From positions 4,314,803 to 4,378,802 of the forward strand of contig NZ_FOJF01000001.1 of assembly GCF_900110995.1 (NCBI RefSeq): a DNA stretch of 64,000 nt. The letters run 5' to 3'. Under the pieces are notes generated by a model. It made no database searches. It was not told the DNA's origin and was given only the letters and a program-made list of their open reading frames with translations. This DNA is from Chitinophaga sp. YR573 (GTDB lineage Bacteria; Bacteroidota; Bacteroidia; Chitinophagales; Chitinophagaceae). Shown here one piece after another: positions 52,446 through 61,525 of this stretch. The translations under genes and the position numbers were made by a program. How positions within the stretch are numbered: position 1 is the first letter of the stretch; each line of letters opens with the position of its first letter.

Positions 52446-52474
52446 AAAAAAGCCGGATAACTTCCGGCTTTTTT
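52446..52474 (+). terminator. Terminator of small gene C
   Basis: AAAAAAGCCGGA and TCCGGCTTTTTT form a perfect 12-bp stem with a 5-nt loop, preceded by TTGATTTAT as in gene A. Confidence 0.88.
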
Positions 52475-52545
52475 ACCTATCATGTCAATATCTTTAGGCA
52501 ATTTAATTTGACGAAATATTGATGATGCGATTTTAGTGATTTTTT

Positions 52546-52852
52546 TTAATTCCTTGAAAAATATGAAGAATCAAAAATATCTAGTTTAAAGGGAATTTCT
52601 TTAATATCCATGTGTGTCTCTTTAAGTAAGGTAACTGCTTCCAAATGTACCCTTTGCTGAATCAACTCATATAAAATCTTTTTCATTTCCCGCTTTAATA
52701 TTCTGTTAATTGTTCCTTTCGGTGAATTCAAGTCTGTCGGCATAATACTTGGGCGATTTTACACTCTTGAAATCTGCTTCTAAAGGCTCATTTAGCTGTA
52801 TTAATAATCCCTGTTCTGGTGAAATAAAACCTTTTTTATACCGTTCATGACT
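52546..52852 (-). pseudogene. Frameshifted C-terminal remnant of an AraC-family regulator
   Basis: On the minus strand one frame gives KKGFISPEQGLLIQLNEPLE and then SPKYYADRL. After a one-base shift the next frame continues with SPKGTINRILKREMKKILYE, LIQQRVHLEAVTLLKETHMD and IKEIPFKLDIFDSSYFSR before a stop. This is the two-helix-turn-helix AraC domain (compare the family pattern ADxLxxSPxxLxR, ELIxxRxxxEAxxLL, IKEIAFxLGFxDSSYFSRFFK). The N-terminal sensor half is missing and the end is cut at SYFSR. It starts directly after the thioredoxin gene. Confidence 0.78.
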
Positions 52853-52854
52853 TA

Positions 52855-54159
52855 TTATTCAACAATTGGTACAGAAAGATTGCCTTGCATCTTTTCTATT
52901 GTTTCCCGAAAGACTTTCACAGAATTTGAATCTTTTCGTTTTTCGGCTATGGAAAGTGCGCGATTTTCTACAGCAAGGGCTTCTTCCTTTTTCCCCAACT
53001 TATACAGGACATTGGCATAAGTATCAAGTTTAGCATCATCATTTTGATTATTCCCTATAGCCAGATGCATGTAATCAAGAGCTTTGTTTAAATAAACCGG
53101 ATTATCTGAATATTTTAAAATTGTAAAATAGACTAGGTTATTAAGCCCTGCCCTTCCAAGCCAAGATGTATCTACGCCATTTATTTCTTGTTTCTCAATT
53201 GAGTATTTCACAAAATTATCCCAATCTGCTTTATTACGGTACCATTCTGTCTTATAACCAATTAATAATCTTTGAGCACCTTTTGTTCCGTACTCCTTCG
53301 ATAACTTTTTATCCCAGACCTCCCAGTTTACAACTTCATCAGTAATTTTATTATTCTTGTATAAAATGGGATTGATTTCATCTTTGCCAATGATAAAATC
53401 TGTCATTTGCAATGAAAATCCTTTTTTCCCAAGTAGTGAATCAGCTCTAAGTGGATGCGAAATCATAAATCTGGTAATAGGATCGCTTACTGATAGTAAT
53501 ATACAAAAGGAAGCCAAATAATCCAGCAATTCAGGGTTAAGCAATTTAGCCGGTTCTATGTGGTCAATCACGGTTTTCTTAAACTTACCAGCTATTTGAA
53601 CCGCAAGGCTATCATCATGATATTTTTTTGCTTGCATGGCTAAACAAAGCAAGTCGTCTCCCCTCAGCATTCCTTTTTTAAACTTATCTACTTTTACTGA
53701 GTAGTTTTCTAAAGGATCGTTAGCAGTTTTTAAAAAAGCAAGAAAGGCTTCCGCATGTTGATAGCCCTGCCCCCTGTAAACTTGTTTCCCCGCAGCATCT
53801 AAAAACAAAAAAGCGGGCATTGCCTCAATCTGGTATTTTTTTTGAATTTTCGTAGCATCTGCATACCATCCTTTTATGTGATCGAGGTCATTTTTTGCCT
53901 GATCCATCTGCACTTTTATTGCAATGAAATTAGCATTAACATATTCTGCAACTTTCGGATTGGTGTAAACTTCTTTATCCATCATTTTGCAGGGGCCACA
54001 CCAGGTTGCGTAAGCATCAACAAAGATGGTTTTATTTTCAGCCTTGGCTTTAGCCAATACCTGCTGCCAGTTTTCAAAAGTCTGGAAGTTGATTTCTTTA
54101 TTTTGTGCCTTCGTCCAAAGTGGGAGAAGGCAGCACATTAACATGACAATGTTTCTCAT
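52855..54159 (-). CDS. Secreted thioredoxin-domain protein with helical C-terminal region
   Basis: A 434-residue protein with signal peptide 1-19 (ends WTKAQ). A thioredoxin domain occupies about residues 25-150, with active site WCGPC (Cys54, Cys57), FVDAYATWCGPCKMMDKEVY and the cis-proline in EAMPAFLFLD. The remaining 280 residues are helical, with TPR-like ALDYMHLAIGNNQ and LDTYANVLYKLGKKEEALAV near the end. It would reduce or rearrange disulfides in the periplasm. Placed last in the sigma/FecR/SusC/SusD run, it fits a role on imported disulfide-containing peptides, such as the two-cysteine proteins encoded close by; that link is inference. Confidence 0.85.
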   Translation of the reverse strand: MRNIVMLMCCLLPLWTKAQNKEINFQTFENWQQVLAKAKAENKTIFVDAYATWCGPCKMMDKEVYTNPKVAEYVNANFIAIKVQMDQAKNDLDHIKGWYADATKIQKKYQIEAMPAFLFLDAAGKQVYRGQGYQHAEAFLAFLKTANDPLENYSVKVDKFKKGMLRGDDLLCLAMQAKKYHDDSLAVQIAGKFKKTVIDHIEPAKLLNPELLDYLASFCILLSVSDPITRFMISHPLRADSLLGKKGFSLQMTDFIIGKDEINPILYKNNKITDEVVNWEVWDKKLSKEYGTKGAQRLLIGYKTEWYRNKADWDNFVKYSIEKQEINGVDTSWLGRAGLNNLVYFTILKYSDNPVYLNKALDYMHLAIGNNQNDDAKLDTYANVLYKLGKKEEALAVENRALSIAEKRKDSNSVKVFRETIEKMQGNLSVPIVE

Positions 54160-54181
54160 AATTCAGGTTTAGATCTATAAA

Positions 54182-54230
54182 CTGAAATTGCTGGGAACGA
54201 AGGAGGTTGCTTCGTTTCCCACAATTTCAG
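54182..54230 (-). terminator. Large hairpin between SusD and thioredoxin genes
   Basis: CTGAAATTG/CAATTTCAG and GGGAACGAAG/CTTCGTTTCCC form a long stem with small bulges. There is no T-run on the minus strand, so it more likely protects the SusC/SusD mRNA or lowers readthrough than fully stops it. Confidence 0.55.
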
Positions 54231-54260
54231 AAATGTGTTTAAAATATTACAAAATGTTAT

Positions 54261-55727
54261 CTATTTGGTATAGCCTGGATTTTGAGTTAATAAGCCGTTT
54301 AAGAGCATTTCACTTACAGGAATTGGATACAATGATTTATAAGCTACCCATGTTCCACCTTTATATTTTTCTGCCTCGATCATTATTGCGTCCATAGTAG
54401 ATGACCTTTTTAGATCGAACCATCGATGCCCCCATTCTGTGAACAGCTCTACTCGGCGTTCGTTTAATATGATTGGCTTCAATTGATCTTTTGTAAGTGA
54501 AGAGGAAAGATCAGGTAACGGATTTGGAATATCTGCCGTAACTGCTGCCCTTGAACGGGCCCGCAATGCATTAAGATCATCTACCGCACCAGTGGTATTG
54601 CCTTGTTCGTTTCTGGCTTCTGCCCGAATTAGGTATTGTTCAGCGAATCTTAATACAATAGGATATTCTTCTAAATTTGCAGAACCATCCAGGTAGTTCC
54701 TTTTGTACTTTGAAACATAGGGATATACAATTCCACTAACCGTAGTACTGTCTGTCCATTTGTTTTTTCGATCATCTCCAGGTTCAAAACTTTTCATAAA
54801 CGAAGCTGATAGGTAACTTGGCTGTGCGTCCGTTATTCCTTGGTCTGTTATCGTATACAAGTACGCCTCAAACGTGTTATACCCAAGGTTTACAGACTGT
54901 AAGGCCCAAATTGTTTCCTTGCTATTTGCCAAAAAAGTACTATTTAAATCGGTAAAAGCGTATTGTTCAGATTGAGCAATAACTTTTGCAGCGGCAGCTT
55001 CTGCCCCTGCATAGTTTTTTTGGTAGAGAAATACTCTTGCCTGTAATGCATTAACAGCAGCCAAATTTGGCCGGAGCCGTTTAGTAGTTGTCGTTACTGC
55101 ATCCCCACCTACATAAGTATTATCCAGCAACCCTTCGGCCTTGCCAAGGTCTGTTACGATCTGATCGTATACACTTGACACGCTATTCCTAGCTACCCTT
55201 ATATTTGCAGTATAATCTGAAGTTAATATTAATGGCACATCCCCATAAAGGTTAACCAAATAAAAATAACAGAAGCTACGCAAAAAATAGGCTTCCCCAA
55301 GCAGTCTTTTATTGACAGCTGGTGTGAGATTTTTATTATCTGTTAATGCTTCGATCGAGCTATTAATAGTATACATCAGGGTGTATATATTGTTCCAATA
55401 TGAATTGCTTCCGGAAAAAGAATAGGTTGGATCGACAAAATTTTGATACCAAGGGCTGAGATCCGTTCTGCTATCTGGGTTGATCACTAAATTATCGGCA
55501 GACAATTCAGCAAAGAAGCAAGTACCTCCAATATTATAGCCAAAAATATAGTTGTTTGACATTTGGCCATAAATCCCATTGACAACCCCAGCAGCATTCA
55601 AATCGCTGGTAAATGCGCTCTCTGTACTCGTTTTATTGATTGGCGTATCAACCGTATTAAATTTTTCACATCCGGAAAGCAATAATGGAGCGAAAAAAGC
55701 AATTAGTTTTTTATATTTTGTTTTCAT
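54261..55727 (-). CDS. SusD/RagB-family nutrient-binding lipoprotein
   Basis: A 488-residue SusD_RagB-type lipoprotein with lipobox LSGC (Cys at 20), then EKFNTVDTPINKTSTESAF. RLLGEAYFLRSFCYFYLVNL is the family's first helical hairpin. LIRAEARNEQGN, LNALRARSRA and ILNERRVELFTEWGHRWFDL are the C-terminal hallmarks. It is the partner of the SusC gene 24 bp upstream on the same strand, and belongs to the 61-52.8 kb operon-like run. Confidence 0.94.
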   Translation of the reverse strand: MKTKYKKLIAFFAPLLLSGCEKFNTVDTPINKTSTESAFTSDLNAAGVVNGIYGQMSNNYIFGYNIGGTCFFAELSADNLVINPDSRTDLSPWYQNFVDPTYSFSGSNSYWNNIYTLMYTINSSIEALTDNKNLTPAVNKRLLGEAYFLRSFCYFYLVNLYGDVPLILTSDYTANIRVARNSVSSVYDQIVTDLGKAEGLLDNTYVGGDAVTTTTKRLRPNLAAVNALQARVFLYQKNYAGAEAAAAKVIAQSEQYAFTDLNSTFLANSKETIWALQSVNLGYNTFEAYLYTITDQGITDAQPSYLSASFMKSFEPGDDRKNKWTDSTTVSGIVYPYVSKYKRNYLDGSANLEEYPIVLRFAEQYLIRAEARNEQGNTTGAVDDLNALRARSRAAVTADIPNPLPDLSSSLTKDQLKPIILNERRVELFTEWGHRWFDLKRSSTMDAIMIEAEKYKGGTWVAYKSLYPIPVSEMLLNGLLTQNPGYTK

Positions 55728-55751
55728 TGAGTTTGGAATTAAGAATTTGTA

Positions 55752-58700
55752 TTAGATACCCACCTGCAAGCCAATTGTGAACACCCGTAGGGGCGGAAGC
55801 CTGAGCAGTGATTTTGTTTCAGGATCCGTACCTATAAAATTGGTGACCGTAAACACATTTTGTCCTTGCAGATAAATACGTGCATTGGAAATCTTGGCAC
55901 TACTTAGCAATTGAGCAGGTAAGTTGTAAGAAAATGAAAAGTTTTTTAGGCGCAGATAGGAAGCGTCGCTTCGCCCGGCATCACTGTCATAAGCAGCCGC
56001 GTAAGAGGTGTAAATTTCTCCTGCATTAACCGTTACTTTTTGAATGTCTTTTACGTCACCCGATTTTTGCCAATGATCAGCAACTATAGCAGGCTGGTTG
56101 GATACATTTGTACCCGGGAGGTTTCCAAATCGGTAATTCTGTGCCTTTTGTCTTACGTATTGCAACATAATATCTAATTGAAACCCTTTGTATTGAAAGG
56201 TATTGTAAAAACCACCATACCATTTAGGATTAGGATCAAAGAGAATAGTTCGATCAGCTGAGGTATTTGGTGCCGACGTTTTTTCACCTTTACTGTTGAT
56301 GTATTCATACAAACCCGTTGTTGCATTTACGCCTGCGTACTCAAAAAGATGGTAGATATTAATTGGCTGACCAATGACGCGGGCGCTTGCATCAGTGCTA
56401 ACTTTCAAATTTGGATATTCCAGCAGCTTGTTCTTGTTCGCAGTGAAATTAACAGAAGCATGCCAATTGAAGTGCTTCATCTTAATAACACGGGCATCCA
56501 ATTGTGCTTCTAAACCAGAATTTTGAACTGTGGCAGGAGAATTCCGCTGAATGTATGGAAAACCGGTAGTTATAGGGAGTTGGTTAAGTATAAGTTGATT
56601 AGAAGAACGATTACGGTACCAGTTCACTCCTAAACTGATACGGTTCTTTAAAAAGCCAAGATCCACGCCTAAATTCAATTTCTTGGTTTCTTCCCATTGT
56701 AAATATGGATTGGAAATGCTTGTCGGAATAAGACTGGGAGCATCTTGATATGGAATATCCAGTGAGAGATTATCCAGTGTGCTTAAATATCCATAATCAT
56801 CAATCTGATCGTTTCCAGTAGTTCCATAGTTGGCCCTTAGCTTACCTTGGCTTAACCAGGGTAAAGTTTCTTTTACTATATTTTCATCTCCAAACAGCCA
56901 GGCACTACCTATTGCATAAAAATTATGGAACTTCCTATTCGCTCCAAAGCGGCTGCTGCCATCCCTTCTGGCAGTAAAATTCAAAATGTACTTATCATCC
57001 AGACGGTAATTCAGGCGACCAAAAAAAGCACTGTATCTATATAAGGACTGATAAACGTTATTTATCGTTATAGTGGTCGCCGCTTGCAAATTTGCCAGTT
57101 TATCATCATCAGCATAACCTCTGCCAGCTTGCCAAAGTGCATCATACTTATTTTGCTGAAGGGTACCTCCTAATAACGCATCGAACCTGCCTATTTTTGT
57201 ATCCTTCACGTAAGTGAGCTGCGGTTCGATGATCCAGGTAGCAGCGGTTTTATTGAGATAACTTGCGGATCTGGTTACAAAAGGATAATGAGGCGGCAGT
57301 AGTGTAGAGGGAGATATGGAAAGTTCATCTATCACTAATTTGGTATATCCCATACTTCCTTTCAATTGCAAGCCAGGTATGATTTCGTAACTGATGGTAT
57401 TGTTGGCGACCAGATTAGTAGTATTGCCTGTAAATTTTGCGAATGTAGAAAGGATCGGATTATTTGAAAAAGTGTAATTGTTCGGGTTACTAGGCAAAAT
57501 GCCCCAATTTACCGTACCGTCCGAAAGGTAAATATCCGGAGCATTTGGTGCCAATGTTAGCGCGACACCCATTAAGTCGGATTTATTCAATTGATTTTTG
57601 TCTTGTAGATAAGTCCCGGTTAGTAAATATTTGAACTTGCTATCGCGGGAACTATGATTCAGATTAAAATGGATATTGCCTTTCAAATCGGCCTTATTGT
57701 CGTTATATACAGTTGATTGTCTATTGTAATTGTATCCTACTAAAAACTGGGTATAATCAGTACCTCCTGATACAGATGCCTGTATGTCTGTAAAGTGAGC
57801 GGTCCCGCCCACTAGTACTTTTTGCCAGTCAGTATATTTATTTTGATCATAGACAGTGAGATCATAATTTGAACTATTAGGATTTGGCGTATTGGCTGAT
57901 GTTGGGATAGGTCGCCCTGCGTTTACATAAGCCTCCTTACGTAAATCAAGATACTGCTGTGTGTTTAGCATTTTGAGTTTATGATCGATCTGGCCCCAGC
58001 CATTACGGGCATTGATGTTCACCTGTGTCTTTCCGGACTTGCCCTTTTTTGTGGTAATCAGGATTGCGCCATTGGCTGCGCGTGAACCATAAACAGCAGT
58101 CGCATCTGCATCTTTCAGTACACTGATGCTTTCGATATCAGCCGGGTTAATAAAATTAAACATACTTGACCCTAACGAACCACCATTAATTGCACCACCC
58201 ATTAAATTCCCTGCGGCACCAGGAAATGCTGGATTGTATGGAACACCATCTATAACATATAATGGCCCATTTGCATTTGATCTTAAACTGTTCAATCCTT
58301 GTATATTTACGTCTACTCCACTAGCAGATACACCAGACTGTTGATTCACGAACAATCCCGGAACTCGCCCTTGGAGTGCCAAGAGTGGATTAGTAACTGG
58401 TTGATCAGCGATTTCCTTTGCTGTTACCGAACCAATGTTACTGGTACTGTATTTTTTCTTAACCTCTCCATAAGCGATTACCTGAACAGTGTTCAAATCT
58501 GCATCTACTTCTCTGAGTACGATAGTTTTAATAATTCCGTTTTGATAAGGTACAGTAACGGTTTCATGGCCCAGCATTCTAATAAGCAGTGCTCCGCTTT
58601 CTGGTACATTGTTTAAAGTAAAGTGGCCATTTTGGTCTGTACTGGTGCCTTGGTTGGTGCCTTTGAGCAGCACAGTAGCTCCTTCTAGCGGCTTGCCGTC

Positions 58701-59165
58701 CTGGTCAAGCACGGTACCGGTCAGGTTATGTGGCTGATCTGTGGCCTTACCGGGTTCTGTTTTTTTTTCTTCGACCCTGGGTGTTATAATAATAAACTTA
58801 TTCTCTACAGTATAGGTAAAAGGCTGATCTTTAAATAGTTTTTGTAGCGTTTCTTCAATAGTAGCTGATTTGAGAGTAATGGTTACTGGTTTGGCATTGT
58901 TGAGGTCTGCAGTAGCACCGGTAATGAATCCTAAGCCGGTTTGCTTCAGGATGGATTTCATGACCTTGCTAAAGGGAGCATTTTTATACTCTAGCGTCAC
59001 CCGTTGCTGTGAATAGGCAGTAGCTGACACTTGCAGATTAAAAATGATTATAAGTAGTACGGTGAGTTTCATCACTACAATACATTTTTTTAGTTGCTGG
59101 CTGGAAGATCCGCTTTTTGGCAAAATAAAGCGCATACCTTTACCAGTATGAATTTGAAAATTCAT
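55752..59165 (-). CDS. STN-containing SusC/RagA TonB-dependent transporter
   Basis: A 1137-residue outer-membrane transporter. After an N-terminal stretch with the hydrophobic signal VVMKLTVLLIIIFNLQVSA, an STN domain spans about 55-120 (FSKVMKSILKQTGLGFITG). A carboxypeptidase-regulatory-like domain follows (about 148-225, LEGATVLLKGTNQGTST). The plug starts near VQVIAYGEVKKKYSTSNIGS, and the barrel runs to LQVGI. It should signal to the FecR protein encoded upstream. Being grouped with a thioredoxin protein and close to S9 peptidases, peptide import is plausible, but nothing in the sequence proves the substrate class. Confidence 0.94.
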   Translation of the reverse strand: MNFQIHTGKGMRFILPKSGSSSQQLKKCIVVMKLTVLLIIIFNLQVSATAYSQQRVTLEYKNAPFSKVMKSILKQTGLGFITGATADLNNAKPVTITLKSATIEETLQKLFKDQPFTYTVENKFIIITPRVEEKKTEPGKATDQPHNLTGTVLDQDGKPLEGATVLLKGTNQGTSTDQNGHFTLNNVPESGALLIRMLGHETVTVPYQNGIIKTIVLREVDADLNTVQVIAYGEVKKKYSTSNIGSVTAKEIADQPVTNPLLALQGRVPGLFVNQQSGVSASGVDVNIQGLNSLRSNANGPLYVIDGVPYNPAFPGAAGNLMGGAINGGSLGSSMFNFINPADIESISVLKDADATAVYGSRAANGAILITTKKGKSGKTQVNINARNGWGQIDHKLKMLNTQQYLDLRKEAYVNAGRPIPTSANTPNPNSSNYDLTVYDQNKYTDWQKVLVGGTAHFTDIQASVSGGTDYTQFLVGYNYNRQSTVYNDNKADLKGNIHFNLNHSSRDSKFKYLLTGTYLQDKNQLNKSDLMGVALTLAPNAPDIYLSDGTVNWGILPSNPNNYTFSNNPILSTFAKFTGNTTNLVANNTISYEIIPGLQLKGSMGYTKLVIDELSISPSTLLPPHYPFVTRSASYLNKTAATWIIEPQLTYVKDTKIGRFDALLGGTLQQNKYDALWQAGRGYADDDKLANLQAATTITINNVYQSLYRYSAFFGRLNYRLDDKYILNFTARRDGSSRFGANRKFHNFYAIGSAWLFGDENIVKETLPWLSQGKLRANYGTTGNDQIDDYGYLSTLDNLSLDIPYQDAPSLIPTSISNPYLQWEETKKLNLGVDLGFLKNRISLGVNWYRNRSSNQLILNQLPITTGFPYIQRNSPATVQNSGLEAQLDARVIKMKHFNWHASVNFTANKNKLLEYPNLKVSTDASARVIGQPINIYHLFEYAGVNATTGLYEYINSKGEKTSAPNTSADRTILFDPNPKWYGGFYNTFQYKGFQLDIMLQYVRQKAQNYRFGNLPGTNVSNQPAIVADHWQKSGDVKDIQKVTVNAGEIYTSYAAAYDSDAGRSDASYLRLKNFSFSYNLPAQLLSSAKISNARIYLQGQNVFTVTNFIGTDPETKSLLRLPPLRVFTIGLQVGI

Positions 59166-59236
59166 AAATTTGTGTTTAGTTGGTTTTAGATATTGTTACT
59201 ACTCTCTGTGGTGCATGGTCATAAAAGCTGACTTTG

Positions 59237-59272
59237 CCGGATTCCAACCGTTAATTGGGATTCGGTTTTTTT
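59237..59272 (+). terminator. Plus-strand terminator between FecR and SusC genes
   Basis: CCGGATTCCAA pairs with TTGGGATTCGG (two G-T pairs) and is followed by T7 on the plus strand, antisense to the flanking minus-strand genes. It could end an antisense RNA or simply fold in the intercistronic leader. Confidence 0.4.
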
Positions 59273-59312
59273 ATGCCACGGTTTTTGGTTGATGTTGTTT
59301 TCTAAGCTGTTT

Positions 59313-60452
59313 TTATCTGAGATATTTTAACTCCCCATCTTTTAATTGAATTTTTATACCAGTACCCTTCTGTATACCCTGGAGTACTTGTTGTAAGGTG
59401 AATGTTCTGGGAAACTGACCGCTTATGCTGGTGTCTGGAATATCGGCAATGTTTACCTCTACTACATACCACCTGCTGATTTGCAAAAGAGCCTCCCGAA
59501 GCGACAGTTGTGTAAACACAAAATTGCCGTCTTTCCAGGCGGTAGCTTCTGATGCATCAATTTCCTTTACCTGAAATCCGCTTGATAAAAGCAGTGCTTG
59601 TTGATTGGGTTTTAACAACTGACGGATGCCAGTTATTGTTGAGGGATGAAGAAGTAATTCTACACTGCCTTCGGCAAGTGTAGTTTTTTGAATTTCGCCG
59701 GGGTAGGCACTTACATTAAAATGTGTACCTAATACTGTTAACTGTTGTTCTCTGGTTGATACAATAAATGGTCTTTTGGGATCTTTGGTGACTTCGAAGT
59801 AGGCTTCGCCAACCAGGTTTACTTTTCGTTCTGAACCAGCGAAACGGGAAGGGAATTCTAAGTAGCTTAATGCGTTTAAAAAAACGCGCGTTCCATCGGG
59901 GAGAATCAATTGATATTGGCCTCCTGCAGGTGTGTTAATCTTGTTGAAACGTTCAGATTTGGTATTGCGATAGACTCCCTCCGTTTCGCTGTGTTCTTGA
60001 TAGCTTACTACGCCATTGCTGGCGCTGTTCGTGATCAGCACGCCACTAGGTAAGGTAGCTACCGTTCCGTTGCTGGCGCTGTCCAGTCTGATCGTTTTTC
60101 CATCTGCCAGGGTGAGTACTGCGCTGTTCCCGCCTGGCTTTATATCAATAACAATTTGGTTTTGAGGTGTAGTTTTATGGATGAAGAGGTAATATGAACC
60201 CCATGAAATGCCAATGGCAAGCAGGATTGCTGCCGCATATTGTAAAATAGGAGTGTAGTTGCTTTTCTGACGTTTAATGCCGAGCCTGTTCCAAATTTCT
60301 TTTTTGGTGGCCTCATATGCAGGAATCATACCCGCTTCAGGAGTATTCTCGATATAATCCAGAATCCAGCTTTCTACCCATGCGGATTCAGCCGGTGTGC
60401 AGCTGCCTTCCCGGTACTTTCGGAATAAATCTAATATCTCTTGATCATTCAT
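59313..60452 (-). CDS. FecR-family anti-sigma factor
   Basis: A 379-residue anti-sigma factor. The cytoplasmic part (1-65, QEILDLFRKYREGSCTPAE) precedes a transmembrane helix at about 68-89 (LQYAAAILLAIGISWGSYYL). The periplasmic FecR domain shows TPAGGQYQLILPDGTRVFLN, LVGEAYFEVTKD and VLGTHFNVSAY. The C-terminal domain (FTQLSLREALLQISRWYVVE) should touch the STN domain of the SusC product next in line. It controls the sigma factor 88 bp upstream. Confidence 0.93.
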   Translation of the reverse strand: MNDQEILDLFRKYREGSCTPAESAWVESWILDYIENTPEAGMIPAYEATKKEIWNRLGIKRQKSNYTPILQYAAAILLAIGISWGSYYLFIHKTTPQNQIVIDIKPGGNSAVLTLADGKTIRLDSASNGTVATLPSGVLITNSASNGVVSYQEHSETEGVYRNTKSERFNKINTPAGGQYQLILPDGTRVFLNALSYLEFPSRFAGSERKVNLVGEAYFEVTKDPKRPFIVSTREQQLTVLGTHFNVSAYPGEIQKTTLAEGSVELLLHPSTITGIRQLLKPNQQALLLSSGFQVKEIDASEATAWKDGNFVFTQLSLREALLQISRWYVVEVNIADIPDTSISGQFPRTFTLQQVLQGIQKGTGIKIQLKDGELKYLR

Positions 60453-60540
60453 CTGACAATCGTATATAGTTGGTACGCTACAGACTATAACGGTTCTGCT
60501 AATCCGTACTCATAGATTGGTAGAAAATATTTTTATCCGA

Positions 60541-61137
60541 TTATAATCTATTGAACCATAGGATGGTAGACATGAGCTGAAGAAAAAACATACAGGAGAG
60601 CCTGGAACGTAGTTTGTTCAGGGCATTGTACACCTGGTTTCTCACGGTTCCTTCAGACACGCCTATACGGTCAGCAATCTGCTGATGGGTAAGGTATTGC
60701 TTGCGGCTCATTTCAAAGATGGTGCGCATCTTGGTAGGCAGGTTAGCTATTTCTTTTTCAATCAGCCGTTTGAGTTCGTTTTCTCTTACCTGATTTTCTG
60801 TAACGTTTTCTCCCCGGTTGTAGAAGTCCCTGAAAGCTGCAATGTAGTTAATACGCACTTTTTGGTGGTCGTATAAATCCAGTATGTTGTGCAGCACACT
60901 GGTATAGAGGTAAGAACGGATAGATTGGTTGTACAATCCACCCATTTTTTCATACAGTTTCACAAACACTTCCTGTATTACGTCTTTTGCCTGATCATCA
61001 TCGCGAAGGGTTCTACGTGCAAAGTTGTAGAGTATCCCCCAATAGCGGGTATAAATTTCTTCAAATGCACAGTCATCTTCCAGAATTAATAACTCTGTAA
61101 GTTGAGCATCAGAATAAGATTTATAATTGGATCTCAT
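60541..61137 (-). CDS. ECF-type RNA polymerase sigma factor
   Basis: A 198-residue ECF sigma factor. Region 2 (about 15-90) has AFEEIYTRYWGILYNFARRT and AKDVIQEVFVKLYEKM; region 4 (about 130-185) has LPTKMRTIFEMSRKQYLTHQ and the helix-turn-helix IADRIGVSEGTVRNQVYNAL. The last residues (CMFFLQLMSTILWF) are hydrophobic, as in two other sigma factors here. First gene of the minus-strand run sigma, FecR, SusC, SusD, thioredoxin. The sigma remnant at 47880-48024 resembles it. Confidence 0.93.
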   Translation of the reverse strand: MRSNYKSYSDAQLTELLILEDDCAFEEIYTRYWGILYNFARRTLRDDDQAKDVIQEVFVKLYEKMGGLYNQSIRSYLYTSVLHNILDLYDHQKVRINYIAAFRDFYNRGENVTENQVRENELKRLIEKEIANLPTKMRTIFEMSRKQYLTHQQIADRIGVSEGTVRNQVYNALNKLRSRLSCMFFLQLMSTILWFNRL

Positions 61138-61525
61138 GTACTTAAATGTATTGCTGTGGCTTCTCCACCTGACAATCGAAGCCTAAGTTATATACTTAGA
61201 ATGCTAAAAACAAATATCTTGATAAAGATATATCAGAAGGATCAGATTGATCATCTATCGCAATGACATAAAATTAGGCTTTATCGCCTCGGGAATGGTT
61301 AATAACAAGTTAATATTGGGGCCAATTATTCAATATTGCACCAGGTGAATATCCAGGCATAAAAACTCCCGGGCATTATCCGAACGTAGCTGGAAAATCC
61401 ATATTGAATCCTATTGCAGGATAAAACCCTTTCAGGCAAAAATCCCCCCACCAGGTAAAAAAAATTTGTTTAAAATAAAATAAGTGTTAATTTGATACTT
61501 ATTATCCACGTGCCATAACACTACA
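61138..61525. promoter_or_regulatory. Divergent regulatory region between two sigma genes
   Basis: About 390 nt with no coding signal between divergently read sigma genes. It holds the palindromes CTAAGT/ACTTAG (61183-61199) and ATATCTT/AAGATAT (61214-61231), both near the minus-strand gene, and TTTG at 61491-61494 near the plus-strand one. Promoters for both sets must lie here. Confidence 0.45.

Noticed and set aside
44573..61137. Interpretation of the small proteins as lanthipeptide or other classical RiPP precursors
   Set aside because: No lanthipeptide synthetase, radical SAM, YcaO or ATP-grasp gene is present, and the leaders look like ordinary Sec signal peptides.
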